DNA of 34,391 bases from the NCBI GenBank assembly GCA_013375495.1, contig JABXKC010000035.1:1-34391 (forward strand), read 5' to 3'. The position numbers and the translations under genes were made by a program. How positions within the stretch are numbered: position 1 is the stretch's first letter; every line of letters begins with the position of its first letter. Positions 6,909-14,723 of the stretch are shown here, piece by piece. The notes under the pieces were generated by a model. It did not search any database and was not told the DNA's origin. It saw only the letters and a list, made by a program, of their open reading frames with translations. Origin of the DNA: Promethearchaeota archaeon. GTDB taxonomy: Archaea; Asgardarchaeota; Lokiarchaeia; Sigynarchaeales; SOKP01.

Positions 6909-7871
6909 ATGAAAGCCTCAGTAATCACAAAATTCGGGCCTCCGGAAGTTCTTCAGCTCAAAGAGGTAGAAAAACCTATTCCCAAAGACAATGAAATATT
7001 GATAAGAGTACAAGCGGCAACAGTAACTTTATACGACTGTTGGGGACGAGCTGCCACAGGTCCTCCTGGGTTCGGGCTGCTAATAAAATTATCGTCTGGG
7101 TTGGGAAAACCAAAGAAACCGATACTAGGGACGGAATTTGCAGGGGAAATTGAAGTAGTAGGTAAAAATGTATCCCTATTCAAGAAAGGTGACCCCGTTT
7201 ATGGATTCACTGGGGATAATTTGGGGGCTAATGCAGAGTACGTGTGTATGCCTGAAGACGGGGCACTAGCTTCAAAACCGACTAATATGACGTATGAAGA
7301 AGCAGCCGCCATTCCTTATGGAGGATTAACCGCATTGTATTTCCTAAGAAAGGGTAATATCCAGAGCGGACAAAAAGTCCTTATCTTTGGCGCGTCTGGA
7401 GGAGTAGGTACTTTTGCAGTTCAACTTGCCAAGTACTATGGTGCAGAAGTAGACGGAGTATGTAGTACCCCGAAAATAGAATTGGTAAGATCTCTGGGAG
7501 CCCAGAAGGTATTTGATTATACTAAAGAGGACTTTACCAAAAGCGGTGAGAAGTATGACATTGTTTTCGATACGATAGGCAAGAGTCCGTTTTCAGCTAG
7601 CAAGAGATCGCTAAAGAAAGAAGGATTCTACGTTTTTACAACCTTTGGGTTGGGACGAGCTTTTCGAGTACTAAGCAGTAAAAAAGCCATAAGTGGGCTC
7701 CTAGAAGGGAAGGCTGAAGATCTGATTTTCCTCAAAGAACTTATTGAGGCAGGAAAGATAAAAGCGGTCATAGATAAGCGTTATCCGTTGGAACAGGCTG
7801 CTGAGGCTCACAGATATGTCGAATCAGGGCAGAAAAAGGGACAAGTAGTATTAACTTTAGACCACATTTAG
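6909..7871 (+). CDS. Zinc-independent quinone-oxidoreductase-type dehydrogenase (MDR superfamily)
   Basis: NAD(P)H-dependent oxidoreductase of the medium-chain dehydrogenase family. From the ATG at 6909 it has 320 residues, the family's usual length. The start MKASVITKFGPPEVLQLKEV is the standard family N-terminus. The Rossmann loop is GASGGVGTFAVQLAKYYGAE, and the end QKKGQVVLTL is typical. The catalytic zinc ligands of alcohol dehydrogenases are absent, as in the quinone oxidoreductase branch. An earlier in-frame ATG at 6768 would add 47 Lys/Ile/Asn-rich residues with no family counterpart, and even that stretch connects in frame, across TAG 6753-6755, with the Fe-S protein. No clear ribosome site precedes 6909. 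T11 and T12 runs follow the stop. Confidence 0.88.
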   Translation: MKASVITKFGPPEVLQLKEVEKPIPKDNEILIRVQAATVTLYDCWGRAATGPPGFGLLIKLSSGLGKPKKPILGTEFAGEIEVVGKNVSLFKKGDPVYGFTGDNLGANAEYVCMPEDGALASKPTNMTYEEAAAIPYGGLTALYFLRKGNIQSGQKVLIFGASGGVGTFAVQLAKYYGAEVDGVCSTPKIELVRSLGAQKVFDYTKEDFTKSGEKYDIVFDTIGKSPFSASKRSLKKEGFYVFTTFGLGRAFRVLSSKKAISGLLEGKAEDLIFLKELIEAGKIKAVIDKRYPLEQAAEAHRYVESGQKKGQVVLTLDHI

Positions 7872-7876
7872 GTGGG

Positions 7877-7900
7877 TTTTTTTTTTTGTTTTTTTTTTTT
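7877..7900 (+). terminator. T11-G-T12 tract between convergent genes
   Basis: Eleven T, one G, then twelve T, beginning five bases after the dehydrogenase stop and ending just before the stop of the opposite-strand DUF4386-like gene. There is no stem; it fits U-tract termination in archaea for the plus-strand transcript. Confidence 0.6.
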
Positions 7901-7912
7901 CTTAAAAATCAG

Positions 7913-8606
7913 CTATGGGATGATGAGTGAATAAAATATTAGCCATCCTCCAATGATTACTTCAAAAACGACCGCCAACAGACCAAAGATAGATGACATG
8001 GCTTCATAAACTTTAAAGTCAGGTTTTACAAGTCTTGCCACATTAGCGAAGCCAATAACAATGCTAGCAGGAATTCCTAACCATCCAATAAAGGGGGGCA
8101 CCGCTCCCACATAGGCAACTAACACGATTGAAAATGCGAGCGTACCAATGGACCAACAGATCATTGCAAATGCGAATCTAAAGCTTTTTGTTTTGAGAAT
8201 ATTACGATATGAATCAAATGAAGAATATTTTTCAGCACCACTACTAACTGAGTATTGTTTTGCTATGTTGAGAAGTCCCCAGTAGTCTTTTTCAATATAT
8301 ACTTGGATGGAGCCTTCTGCTACTCGAAAGATTCCCCAAATAATTCCAAATATTATGTTATAACGACTAAAAACAATAAACAAAATTATTGGAAGTGTAA
8401 TGACGCTAAAATGTTCAATGAGCGCTAATACGACACCAGTTTGAAACTTTTTTGGATTATTGTTAAAGTTTAGCAGCTTAGCATCTGATTCATAATGCTT
8501 CGGCGTTGGTTCTAATATATAACCAAAAACTAAACGCAGCCATTGCAATTTGCAAAACCAAAATAAACAAATAGAGAAAACCAGATAAGAACATTTCGAT
8601 ATTCAC
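7913..8606 (-). pseudogene. DUF4386-like membrane protein with a frameshift near the N-terminus
   Basis: The main frame (7913-8548, 211 codons) encodes several membrane helices with the FRVAEGSIQV-type segment I associate with DUF4386 proteins, but it has only a TTG start and no ribosome site. In the next frame a much better start exists: AGGTGG, seven bases, then GTG at 8606, opening MNIEMFLSGFLYLFILVLQ, an ideal first membrane helix. That frame closes at about 8493. The two join if one T is removed from the T5 run near 8525-8529, giving a single roughly 230-residue protein. This is either a real frameshift, programmed slippage or a sequencing error in a homopolymer. It is the second DUF4386-like gene here; the other is intact at 4761. 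Confidence 0.65.
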
Positions 8607-8753
8607 AGGGAATCCACCTTTTTTTTCTACTTTATTTCACTCGATAACATTTTAATTATCATTTTCCCCAGTCTACTACATGAATGTACGAAGGGAAAAG
8701 GATTCTATCGTTTTATAATTAATTTATTAATTTCATCTACCATAAAAATTTTG

Positions 8754-8775
8754 ACACTAAAATATATATAAGTGT
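8754..8775 (+). promoter_or_regulatory. TATA box flanked by a short inverted repeat
   Basis: ACACT (8754-8758) and AGTGT (8771-8775) flank an AT run AAAATATATATA. As a TATA box it predicts a transcript start near 8790, upstream of the AGGAAC ribosome site and ATG of the hydrolase. The arms are only 5 bp, so an operator role is tentative. Confidence 0.4.
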
Positions 8776-8822
8776 TAATAATTACATCTTTTAAAAATTT
8801 TTTAAAAAATCAGGAACTTTTA

Positions 8823-9833
8823 ATGGTTACTTGGACTTCGACAAAGAAGATTAGAAATATCAATGGGATTTCCGAAATTCAATTTTTAAATATAAACAAC
8901 ACAAGACAATATTTTCTCATTAGAGGAGAAAATGTAAAAAATCCTATTTTATTATTCTTGCATGGTGGGCCTGGAGCATCTTCAACTTCAATGCTACGCA
9001 AATTTAATAGTGATTTGGAAAAACACTTTACAGTTGTGTATTGGGATCAAAGAAATGCTGGAAAGTCATACAAAAAAAAGTTCCCCAAAGAAGAGATTAA
9101 AGTTCAGAAATACATTCAGGATGTGGATGTTTTAGTTTCGTACTTGAAGGATAGATTGCGCGTTGATAAAATATTTTTAGTTGGGCATTCTTGGGGTTCA
9201 AGATTAGGAATGTATGCAATACAGGAGCATCCTGAAAAATTTAGTGCTTATGTGGGTGTTGCACAAGAATTGTATTCTTACGAGAGTGAGTTGATTTCAT
9301 ATCACTACTCATTGAACAAAGCAAAGGAATTAAACAATGTTAAAGCTATTATAGAACTTGAAGATATGGGCGAGCCACAATCTGGGGATTATGCCAAAAT
9401 GTATAAAAATGGAATAAAAGATTATTGGAAGCAGAAAAACTGGCTTATAAAATTAGGTGGAGACAGTTCCGGTAAATCAATCTATATTAAATGGATGCTT
9501 TCAATTTGGTTTTCAAGAGAATATTCTTTTTTCGACTTATTAAGATTTAGAAAATCAGCAAGTTTTTCGGCTGATAATATTATTCATGACCAAGATTATA
9601 ACAATATTGACTTTTTTAAGCAATTTCCAGAAGTTAAAATACCAGTATTCTTTATATCAGGTGTATATGATTATATTAATCCTTGGACTTTAGTCGAAAA
9701 ATATTGTGCTACTCTTAAAGCACCGTATAAAGAATTTATAAAGTTTGAAGATTCCGGACACAATCCGCTTTTCGAAGAACCTGAGAAATTTAATAAAGAA
9801 ATTATAAGAATTTATAACTTAATAAAAGAGTAA
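8823..9833 (+). CDS. Alpha/beta hydrolase, proline iminopeptidase-like
   Basis: A 336-residue serine hydrolase of the alpha/beta fold. The oxyanion motif HGGPG (from residue 47) and the nucleophile elbow GHSWG (Ser123) are those of the S33/proline iminopeptidase group. A candidate acidic residue lies in SGVYDYINP and the catalytic His in DSGHNPLFEEP near the end. The ATG at 8823 is chosen because AGGAAC lies about ten bases before it; a GTG at 8772 would overlap the TATA box. No signal peptide is visible, so it should be cytoplasmic. Substrate (peptide or ester) is unresolved. It stands alone, followed by the interrupted E2-like gene. Confidence 0.88.
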   Translation: MVTWTSTKKIRNINGISEIQFLNINNTRQYFLIRGENVKNPILLFLHGGPGASSTSMLRKFNSDLEKHFTVVYWDQRNAGKSYKKKFPKEEIKVQKYIQDVDVLVSYLKDRLRVDKIFLVGHSWGSRLGMYAIQEHPEKFSAYVGVAQELYSYESELISYHYSLNKAKELNNVKAIIELEDMGEPQSGDYAKMYKNGIKDYWKQKNWLIKLGGDSSGKSIYIKWMLSIWFSREYSFFDLLRFRKSASFSADNIIHDQDYNNIDFFKQFPEVKIPVFFISGVYDYINPWTLVEKYCATLKAPYKEFIKFEDSGHNPLFEEPEKFNKEIIRIYNLIKE

Positions 9834-9922
9834 TTACAGATAAAATAATCTTACAGCAAAGAATTAATGTTTTAACTGATTTTTCGAATCTAAAAAGGAG
9901 ATATTTATTTCAATAGGGATAA

Positions 9923-9955
9923 TATTAATTATCACTTCTCACTATTAATTATCAC
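9923..9955 (+). repeat. Tandem direct repeat with a 20-bp period
   Basis: TATTAATTATCAC occurs at 9923-9935 and again at 9943-9955, exactly two helical turns apart, immediately before the ribosome site of the E2-like gene. The spacing is that of a paired regulator-binding site, although AT-richness makes chance similarity easier. Confidence 0.5.
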
Positions 9956-9968
9956 GTAGAGGATTTTA

Positions 9969-10787
9969 ATGACTAGTAAAAAAAAGAAATCGATAGGCGA
10001 ATACGAAGTGATAAATTTTCCCAAAGATCGTAAAATGGTTATTGACATTATGGAACAGGGGATAAAAAAGCACTATATTAAAGGTTTGGTAGAATTCGAT
10101 GTGACTAATGGGAGAAAACTATTAAAAGAATATAAAGTGAAGAAAGGTGTATCGTTATCCTTTACGGGATGGATATAGAAATGTATTGGACAAGCAGCGA
10201 GCGAGCATAAAGACGTACATTTATTAAAAAAGGGAAAGAAGAAGCTCTATAGATTCGACGATGTTGATATTTCAATCACGGTTGAAAAAACCATTAAAGG
10301 TGAGAAAGTTGTGCTACCAGTTATTATTAGAAAGACCAACGAGAAAACTATCGAAGAAATTACTCGCGAAATTAGAGATGCTCAAGCAGAAGAAGTAGAT
10401 GAAGATGTTCTACTTGGACTTAAAAAGGAAGAAAAATTAAAGAGAATTTTTACTTCTCTTCCTAAATTTGTAAGAAAGATTACTTATTGGAGGTTTGGTC
10501 GAAATCCGCTCCTACTTAAAGATTTCGCGGGGACTATATCACTTACTTCCGTAGGGATGTTTGGTGATTTAATTGGGTGGGGAATTCCTATTGGGGTTCA
10601 ACCGTTGATGTTCTCTTTAGGATCAGTCATGCAAAAACCTAGCGTAATTGAAGATAAAATTGAGATTAGGAAAATTCTTCATGCTACTATTTTATTCGAT
10701 CTCGATATCATAGATGGTGCTCCCGCAGCGAGATTCTTAGCTGAGTTAAAAATTTTGATTGAGAATGGTTACGGTTTGGATCCATAA
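9969..10787 (+). pseudogene. 2-oxoacid dehydrogenase E2-like acyltransferase interrupted by in-frame TAG
   Basis: One continuous frame of about 272 codons broken only by TAG at 10176-10178. Before it lie 69 residues ending SLSFTGWI; after it the frame resumes KCIGQAASEHKDV and runs to TAA. The order of conserved parts (F-T-x-W-I-x-K-C-I, SEH, FDDVDI, GTISLTSVGMFG, DGAPAARFLAEL) is that of the CoA-dependent acyltransferase catalytic domain, without lipoyl or E3-binding domains. The catalytic His expected in H-x-x-x-D-G is Leu here (FDLDIIDGA), so even a full-length product would probably lack normal acyltransfer activity. AGAGGA before 9969 supports the start. The second half also has an internal GTG at 10311. 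Nonsense mutation is the simplest reading; TAG decoding is possible. Confidence 0.8.
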
Positions 10788-10935
10788 GTCATAGACAATA
10801 TAACTATTATAGCCATTGGTTTCAGGTTAATTTTACCTTAAGTACTACCCATTTATAAGAGTAGTTAGCTAAATGATACATATAATCTACTAAAAAAATG
10901 TCAAATTAAATATTTTTTAAAGAGGTAATAAAATT

Positions 10936-11424
10936 ATGGGAAAAGGAGGAGTAATCCTCGGCTTAATAGGACTGTTGCTTGGAGCAGGGGGATTAGGCTT
11001 TGGAATTATCAACTTTATGAACCAACCTACAATTTATTATAGCTATCATGACACCGAATTTTATCCTAGCTCCGTTTCAATATATGTTCCTATCACAAAT
11101 ATAGCATTAGTATTTGAAATTGGGGGTCCGGTATCTCTTCATCTTCTATTTACTTGTAGCGCAAGATGCTTTGGTGATATTGCTAGTTTTTCTGATTTGC
11201 TTTTTTATTTTATGATAAATGACGTACAACAAACAGATATGCCTTGGGCTCGGACTGGCAGTCATCAAGGTAGCTCTGACTCTGATTATACCACCGTCGC
11301 ACTACAGCATTATTTTACCGTTACTGTTCCTGGGATATACAACATTACCGTAGTTGTACTTACAGAAAGACTAGGTAACTTTATCAGACAATCTTCACTC
11401 TGGATACAAGCTTATCCTGCTTAA
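10936..11424 (+). CDS. N-terminally anchored extracytoplasmic protein
   Basis: A 162-residue protein with a Gly-rich hydrophobic helix (about residues 4-27: VILGLIGLLLGAGGLGFGII), then a roughly 130-residue domain rich in Val, Ile, Tyr, Ser and Thr with alternating beta pattern and a C-x3-C pair (TCSARC). The helix should be a signal anchor placing a beta-sandwich outside the cell. I recall similar Gly-rich leaders on many Asgard surface proteins but do not recognise the domain. AGAGGT lies 10 bases before the ATG. A T9 run follows the stop. The neighbour downstream is the pseudo-GTPase with its own upstream sequence, so no operon is claimed. Confidence 0.65.
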   Translation: MGKGGVILGLIGLLLGAGGLGFGIINFMNQPTIYYSYHDTEFYPSSVSIYVPITNIALVFEIGGPVSLHLLFTCSARCFGDIASFSDLLFYFMINDVQQTDMPWARTGSHQGSSDSDYTTVALQHYFTVTVPGIYNITVVVLTERLGNFIRQSSLWIQAYPA

Positions 11425-11530
11425 ATATTAAATTTAAACTTTTTTTTTCTTTAATTTTGGGAATTATTTCGTAAAAAGTTATATAGATTAGGAAGATTGA
11501 TTTATTATACAGTTGAGGTAACTAAAAACG

Positions 11531-12163
11531 ATGTATGATGCTAATTTTAAAATCATATTGTTTGGAGACGAAACTGAAGGTAAGAAGATTTTAACTCACA
11601 AATATATGATTAACTTATTTACTTCAAGTCAAGCGGATACGCTCGGTGTAGATTTCGAAGTAAAAAGCCTTTCGGTAAATGGTTTTAAAGTGAAACTACA
11701 GATTTGGGATATAAGTGGTGATAGGAGATTTAGAGATTTGCTCCCTACTTACATTAGTCACGCTAGAGGAGGATTGTTTGTTTACGATGTCTCTGAGAAG
11801 TCATCCCTAACTAACATTAATTTCTGGCTTTCTCTTATTAAAAATGTCCTTAAGAAAGATGAAATTTTCCCAATAGTGGCTGTAGGAGTTAAACCAGTAT
11901 CGATAAACCAAAGACAAATTACTTTAGAAGAAAGTAAAGTATTGGCAGATTTATATAATTTAGATGATATCCTTGAATGTTGTACCAAATCAGGGAGTAA
12001 CATAGAAGAGATGTTTGAAACACTTTCAAAAATAATAATAGAGCGGTCTCCTCTCCCAATTGAGCCTATAAATTCCATAGATAAGCAAAAAACGAAGAGA
12101 AATGGACTTTATGCAAAGAAAAAGAGTAAAAAAAAGAAAAAAAAGCGAAAATCTAATCATTAA
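11531..12163 (+). CDS. Degenerate Ras/Rab-like GTPase with polybasic tail
   Basis: A 210-residue Ras-fold protein. The whole domain is recognisable: P-loop region at residues 12-19 reads GDETEGKK, keeping Lys18 but with Lys in place of the Mg-binding Ser/Thr; switch I keeps Thr37 in TLGVDF, as in Rab proteins; switch II reads WDISGD, with Asp64 where catalytic Gln sits; the N-K-x-D specificity motif reads V-K-P-V; TKSG stands for S-A-K. Nucleotide binding is therefore probably weak or absent. The last 25 residues are almost all basic (KKKSKKKKKKRKSNH), fitting attachment to acidic membranes or RNA. TTGAGGT precedes the ATG. The PNPOx-like gene follows at 15 bases, suggesting an operon. Confidence 0.85.
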   Translation: MYDANFKIILFGDETEGKKILTHKYMINLFTSSQADTLGVDFEVKSLSVNGFKVKLQIWDISGDRRFRDLLPTYISHARGGLFVYDVSEKSSLTNINFWLSLIKNVLKKDEIFPIVAVGVKPVSINQRQITLEESKVLADLYNLDDILECCTKSGSNIEEMFETLSKIIIERSPLPIEPINSIDKQKTKRNGLYAKKKSKKKKKKRKSNH

Positions 12164-12178
12164 ACAGAATTCCAAAAT

Positions 12179-12655
12179 ATGAAAGACATAAAGCAAAAAG
12201 TTAGAAGACTGATAAAAACAAATATGTGGTTAGTTTTAGCCACTGTTGACGAACATAATATTCCCTATAGTTCTGTTATGGTATATCAAAGTGATGGGGA
12301 AACAATTATCTGTCAAACAGGAATAGATACTTTGAAAGCTAATAATATAAGAAAGAATAACAAAGCTGCTATAACAATTCCAATTAGGAAGAATTTCTTC
12401 CATAAGCTCTTGCCCGCACCTCCTGCAGAATTACATTTTACAACCACAGTAGAAATTAAACCTTTTACTGATGAGCAGGCAAGAACAATTTATTCAAAAT
12501 TTTTGAAACATTCAAATAATATCGAACTACCACAAGAGTCTATTTGGATTAGTATTAAAGTACCTGATAAAATAACAACATTTGGGATAGTAGTCCCGTT
12601 ATTTAAAATGAGAAATCCTTTAGAAGCAAGGAAGATCATTAATTTAAATTCATAA
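12179..12655 (+). CDS. Pyridoxamine 5'-phosphate oxidase-like flavin-binding protein
   Basis: A 158-residue protein with the split-barrel FMN-binding fold. The N-terminal pattern (LIKTNMWLVLATVDEHNIPYSS, core L-A-T-V-x-E-x-x-x-P-x-S-S-V) and the later N-N-x-R-K-N-N-K-A-A-I-T strand are typical of the PNPOx-like superfamily. The family includes flavin reductases, heme-degrading proteins and F420-binding enzymes, so cofactor and substrate remain open. No strong ribosome site is visible before the ATG; translation may be coupled to the pseudo-GTPase 15 bases upstream. The transcript probably ends in the hairpin region at 12654-12692. Confidence 0.8.
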   Translation: MKDIKQKVRRLIKTNMWLVLATVDEHNIPYSSVMVYQSDGETIICQTGIDTLKANNIRKNNKAAITIPIRKNFFHKLLPAPPAELHFTTTVEIKPFTDEQARTIYSKFLKHSNNIELPQESIWISIKVPDKITTFGIVVPLFKMRNPLEARKIINLNS

Positions 12656-12692
12656 TTTAAAGAAAGAGACTTTTTTTATCTCAGTTTAAATT
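12654..12692. terminator. Bidirectional hairpin between convergent genes
   Basis: Outer arms AATTTAAA (12654-12661) and TTTAAATT (12685-12692), with inner arms GAGA (12666-12669) and TCTC (12679-12682) around a T7 run. It sits between the stops of the PNPOx-like gene and the opposite-strand ABC ATPase and could end transcripts from both sides. Confidence 0.45.
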
Positions 12693-12711
12693 TAAGTTTG
12701 AATGTGGAAAT

Positions 12712-13428
12712 TTACCATTCAAATATATCAAATTCTGGATCATCAGTAAGTCTACCATCTTTAATCCAAATATTCCTACCATAACGGTGTTCTGAAACCA
12801 TTTTTGCTATTCTAGGATCATGTGTTACAATTATCACTGTTTTGTCTTTTTCTGTCAAATCTATCAATAATTCTACAATTGCTTTTCCCGTTGTAGAATC
12901 TAAATTGCCGGTTGGCTCATCTGCAAGTATTACAGAAGGATCATTTATTAAAGCTCTGGCAATTGCTACTCTCTGAGATTCTCCTCCAGATAATTTACCT
13001 ACTTTACTATGAATTCTATCCCCTAAACCAACCATTTCTAATAATTCTATTGCACGCATCCTTTCCTGCAATGAGATTCCATAAGGTATTAGTGGAATTA
13101 ACACATTATCTAACACATCAACATTTGGAAGTAAGTAATAATTCTGGAACACAAATCCTACTACCTCTTTCCTAAATCTTGCTAATTTTCTTTCAGTCAA
13201 TCTACCTATTTCATTTTGTTCCACATATACTTCTCCAGAGGTTGGATCGTCCATGGCTCCAATTAGATTTAATAAGGTACTCTTTCCGCTTCCTGAAGGC
13301 CCCATGATGGTTACAACTTTACCTTCCTCTATTTCCAAGTCGACTTTATCTAATGCTTTAATTGTTTTACTTTGTTCACCATAAACTTTACTGGTCTTTT
13401 TTAGTTTTATTAAAACTATCGCAATCAC
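12712..13428 (-). CDS. ABC transporter ATP-binding protein, MacB/LolD type
   Basis: A 238-residue ATPase with Walker A GPSGSGKST (residues 43-51), Q-loop FVFQNYYLLPNV, signature LSGGESQRVAIARAL, Walker B VILADEPTGNLDS and H-loop VTHD. The ADEPTGNLDS wording is diagnostic of the MacB/LolD/FtsE class, which pairs with FtsX-like permeases, and such a permease is encoded directly upstream (one base between its TGA and this GTG). The start is therefore a GTG with AAGGA in the end of the permease gene. It should energise export or extraction of a lipid, lipoprotein or peptide across or out of the membrane. It is the last gene of a four-gene minus-strand operon. Confidence 0.92.
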   Translation of the reverse strand: MIAIVLIKLKKTSKVYGEQSKTIKALDKVDLEIEEGKVVTIMGPSGSGKSTLLNLIGAMDDPTSGEVYVEQNEIGRLTERKLARFRKEVVGFVFQNYYLLPNVDVLDNVLIPLIPYGISLQERMRAIELLEMVGLGDRIHSKVGKLSGGESQRVAIARALINDPSVILADEPTGNLDSTTGKAIVELLIDLTEKDKTVIIVTHDPRIAKMVSEHRYGRNIWIKDGRLTDDPEFDIFEW

Positions 13429-13429
13429 C

Positions 13430-14698
13430 TCATAATTCCTTTAAGACCTTTACAGGTCTTACTTTAGAAGCTTTAATTCCTGGGTACAAACCACCTAATA
13501 CCCCCAATAATACTGCATATGCTACAACTTCGATAATTCCTGGTACAGTTATTATTATGGGTGTATTTCCAAAAGCAGTTAAATTTCCACTCAATAGAAA
13601 AATCAATAATACTCCGATTGCTAAACCCCCTGCAGCACCCAATAAGCTTAGAGTGAGTGATTCATAGATAATATTTGTTATAATGTGTCTTCTTTTCCAA
13701 CCAGTGGCTTTTAAGATGGCAAATTCCTTCATTCGAGAAGATACTGACATAAGCTGACCAACAATAATCGCCATCCCTCCAGCTAAAGCAGTAATTGTGC
13801 CTAAGATCCCAGTAAAACTATTGATTATCTCTAAATTTTGTTCTACCGTTTCATAAAATGCATATAATGAATAAGCTGAGATGTAAGTAGGATCATATCC
13901 TCCGATATTGGAAAAATTATTAATTCGGTCAACTATAGTTAAAGTATCTTCATGAGTATTTACATCAAATCTAAGAGAAATCATTGTATAAATATCCGTT
14001 TCATCTCCAGATTGATTTCTAGCATCCCAAATTGTTTGAATATCTGTAAAGATTGCATAATTCCTTGGAACAAATGGTGGAGTTCCATCCTCAATTTGCT
14101 CATATATACCAACGATTTTTAGGTTTAGAGTTTCATTACCAAGTAAATCTAATGTCAACGTAATATTACTTCCGATTGAAACTGGAAAATCGGCAATACT
14201 GGCTAATCGTGAGCTAATGATCGTTTCATTTTGTCCGATTTCGAAATTTCTCCCTTGGATAATTCTAGTGGTAAAACCGCGCCAATTAGCGTCTAAAGAC
14301 TTGTTTAAACCAACAACTATTAGTTTATCGTCCGGATTTTCGAGTTTATCCCAATACTCAATAGTATATGAATAGGGAGCTTGTGATTCAACATTATAAT
14401 CAATGATGAATTCTCCTACCTCAACAGTATTTATTAAATCATCTATTATGGTAAGTGGAAGATTACTATCAGGTGTTGGTATTAGAATTTCAGTTTCCTC
14501 AATTATATTCACAATTCCTAAAGTTCTTGTCAGATTATCATTAAATTGTGCCTGCACTCCTGCGGTATATGCACCAACTACAAAAACTAGCATTAATCCA
14601 ATTGACACTCCTAAACTTGATAAAATAGCTGTGGATTTCTTACGAAAAGCATTTTTAGTGCTAAATTTTAACAAATATCTAAATTTTAACCTTACCAT
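13430..14698 (-). CDS. FtsX/MacB-like ABC transporter permease
   Basis: A 422-residue permease with a first membrane helix at about residues 25-47, a large extracytoplasmic domain of roughly 230 residues (MacB-PCD type), and three helices in the last 140 residues, including the ITALAGGMAIIVGQL and GLAIGVLLIFLL segments and the ending YPGIKASKVRPVKVLKEL. The phrase R-M-K-E-F-A-I-L-K-A-T-G-W in the loop after the second helix is the family hallmark. These systems act mechanically on extracytoplasmic substrates rather than pumping through a pore. The ATPase follows with a one-base gap, and the PlsY-like gene ends 25 bases upstream. Confidence 0.92.
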   Translation of the reverse strand: MVRLKFRYLLKFSTKNAFRKKSTAILSSLGVSIGLMLVFVVGAYTAGVQAQFNDNLTRTLGIVNIIEETEILIPTPDSNLPLTIIDDLINTVEVGEFIIDYNVESQAPYSYTIEYWDKLENPDDKLIVVGLNKSLDANWRGFTTRIIQGRNFEIGQNETIISSRLASIADFPVSIGSNITLTLDLLGNETLNLKIVGIYEQIEDGTPPFVPRNYAIFTDIQTIWDARNQSGDETDIYTMISLRFDVNTHEDTLTIVDRINNFSNIGGYDPTYISAYSLYAFYETVEQNLEIINSFTGILGTITALAGGMAIIVGQLMSVSSRMKEFAILKATGWKRRHIITNIIYESLTLSLLGAAGGLAIGVLLIFLLSGNLTAFGNTPIIITVPGIIEVVAYAVLLGVLGGLYPGIKASKVRPVKVLKEL

Positions 14699-14723
14699 CT
14701 AATTCATTCCCACTCTTAACTTT

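Noticed and set aside
8772..8822. Upstream GTG start adding 17 residues to the alpha/beta hydrolase
   Set aside because: It overlaps the TATA box and inverted repeat, and the ATG at 8823 has the AGGAAC ribosome site.
5463..10178. Genome-wide reassignment of TAG to a sense codon
   Set aside because: TAG is followed quickly by other stops or T tracts at 7869, 7913, 15530 and 25919, so it seems to serve as a normal stop; only site-specific readthrough or mutation remains plausible.
12912..13175. Plus-strand ORF inside the ABC ATPase region
   Set aside because: A shadow of the well-supported minus-strand ATPase with all its motifs.
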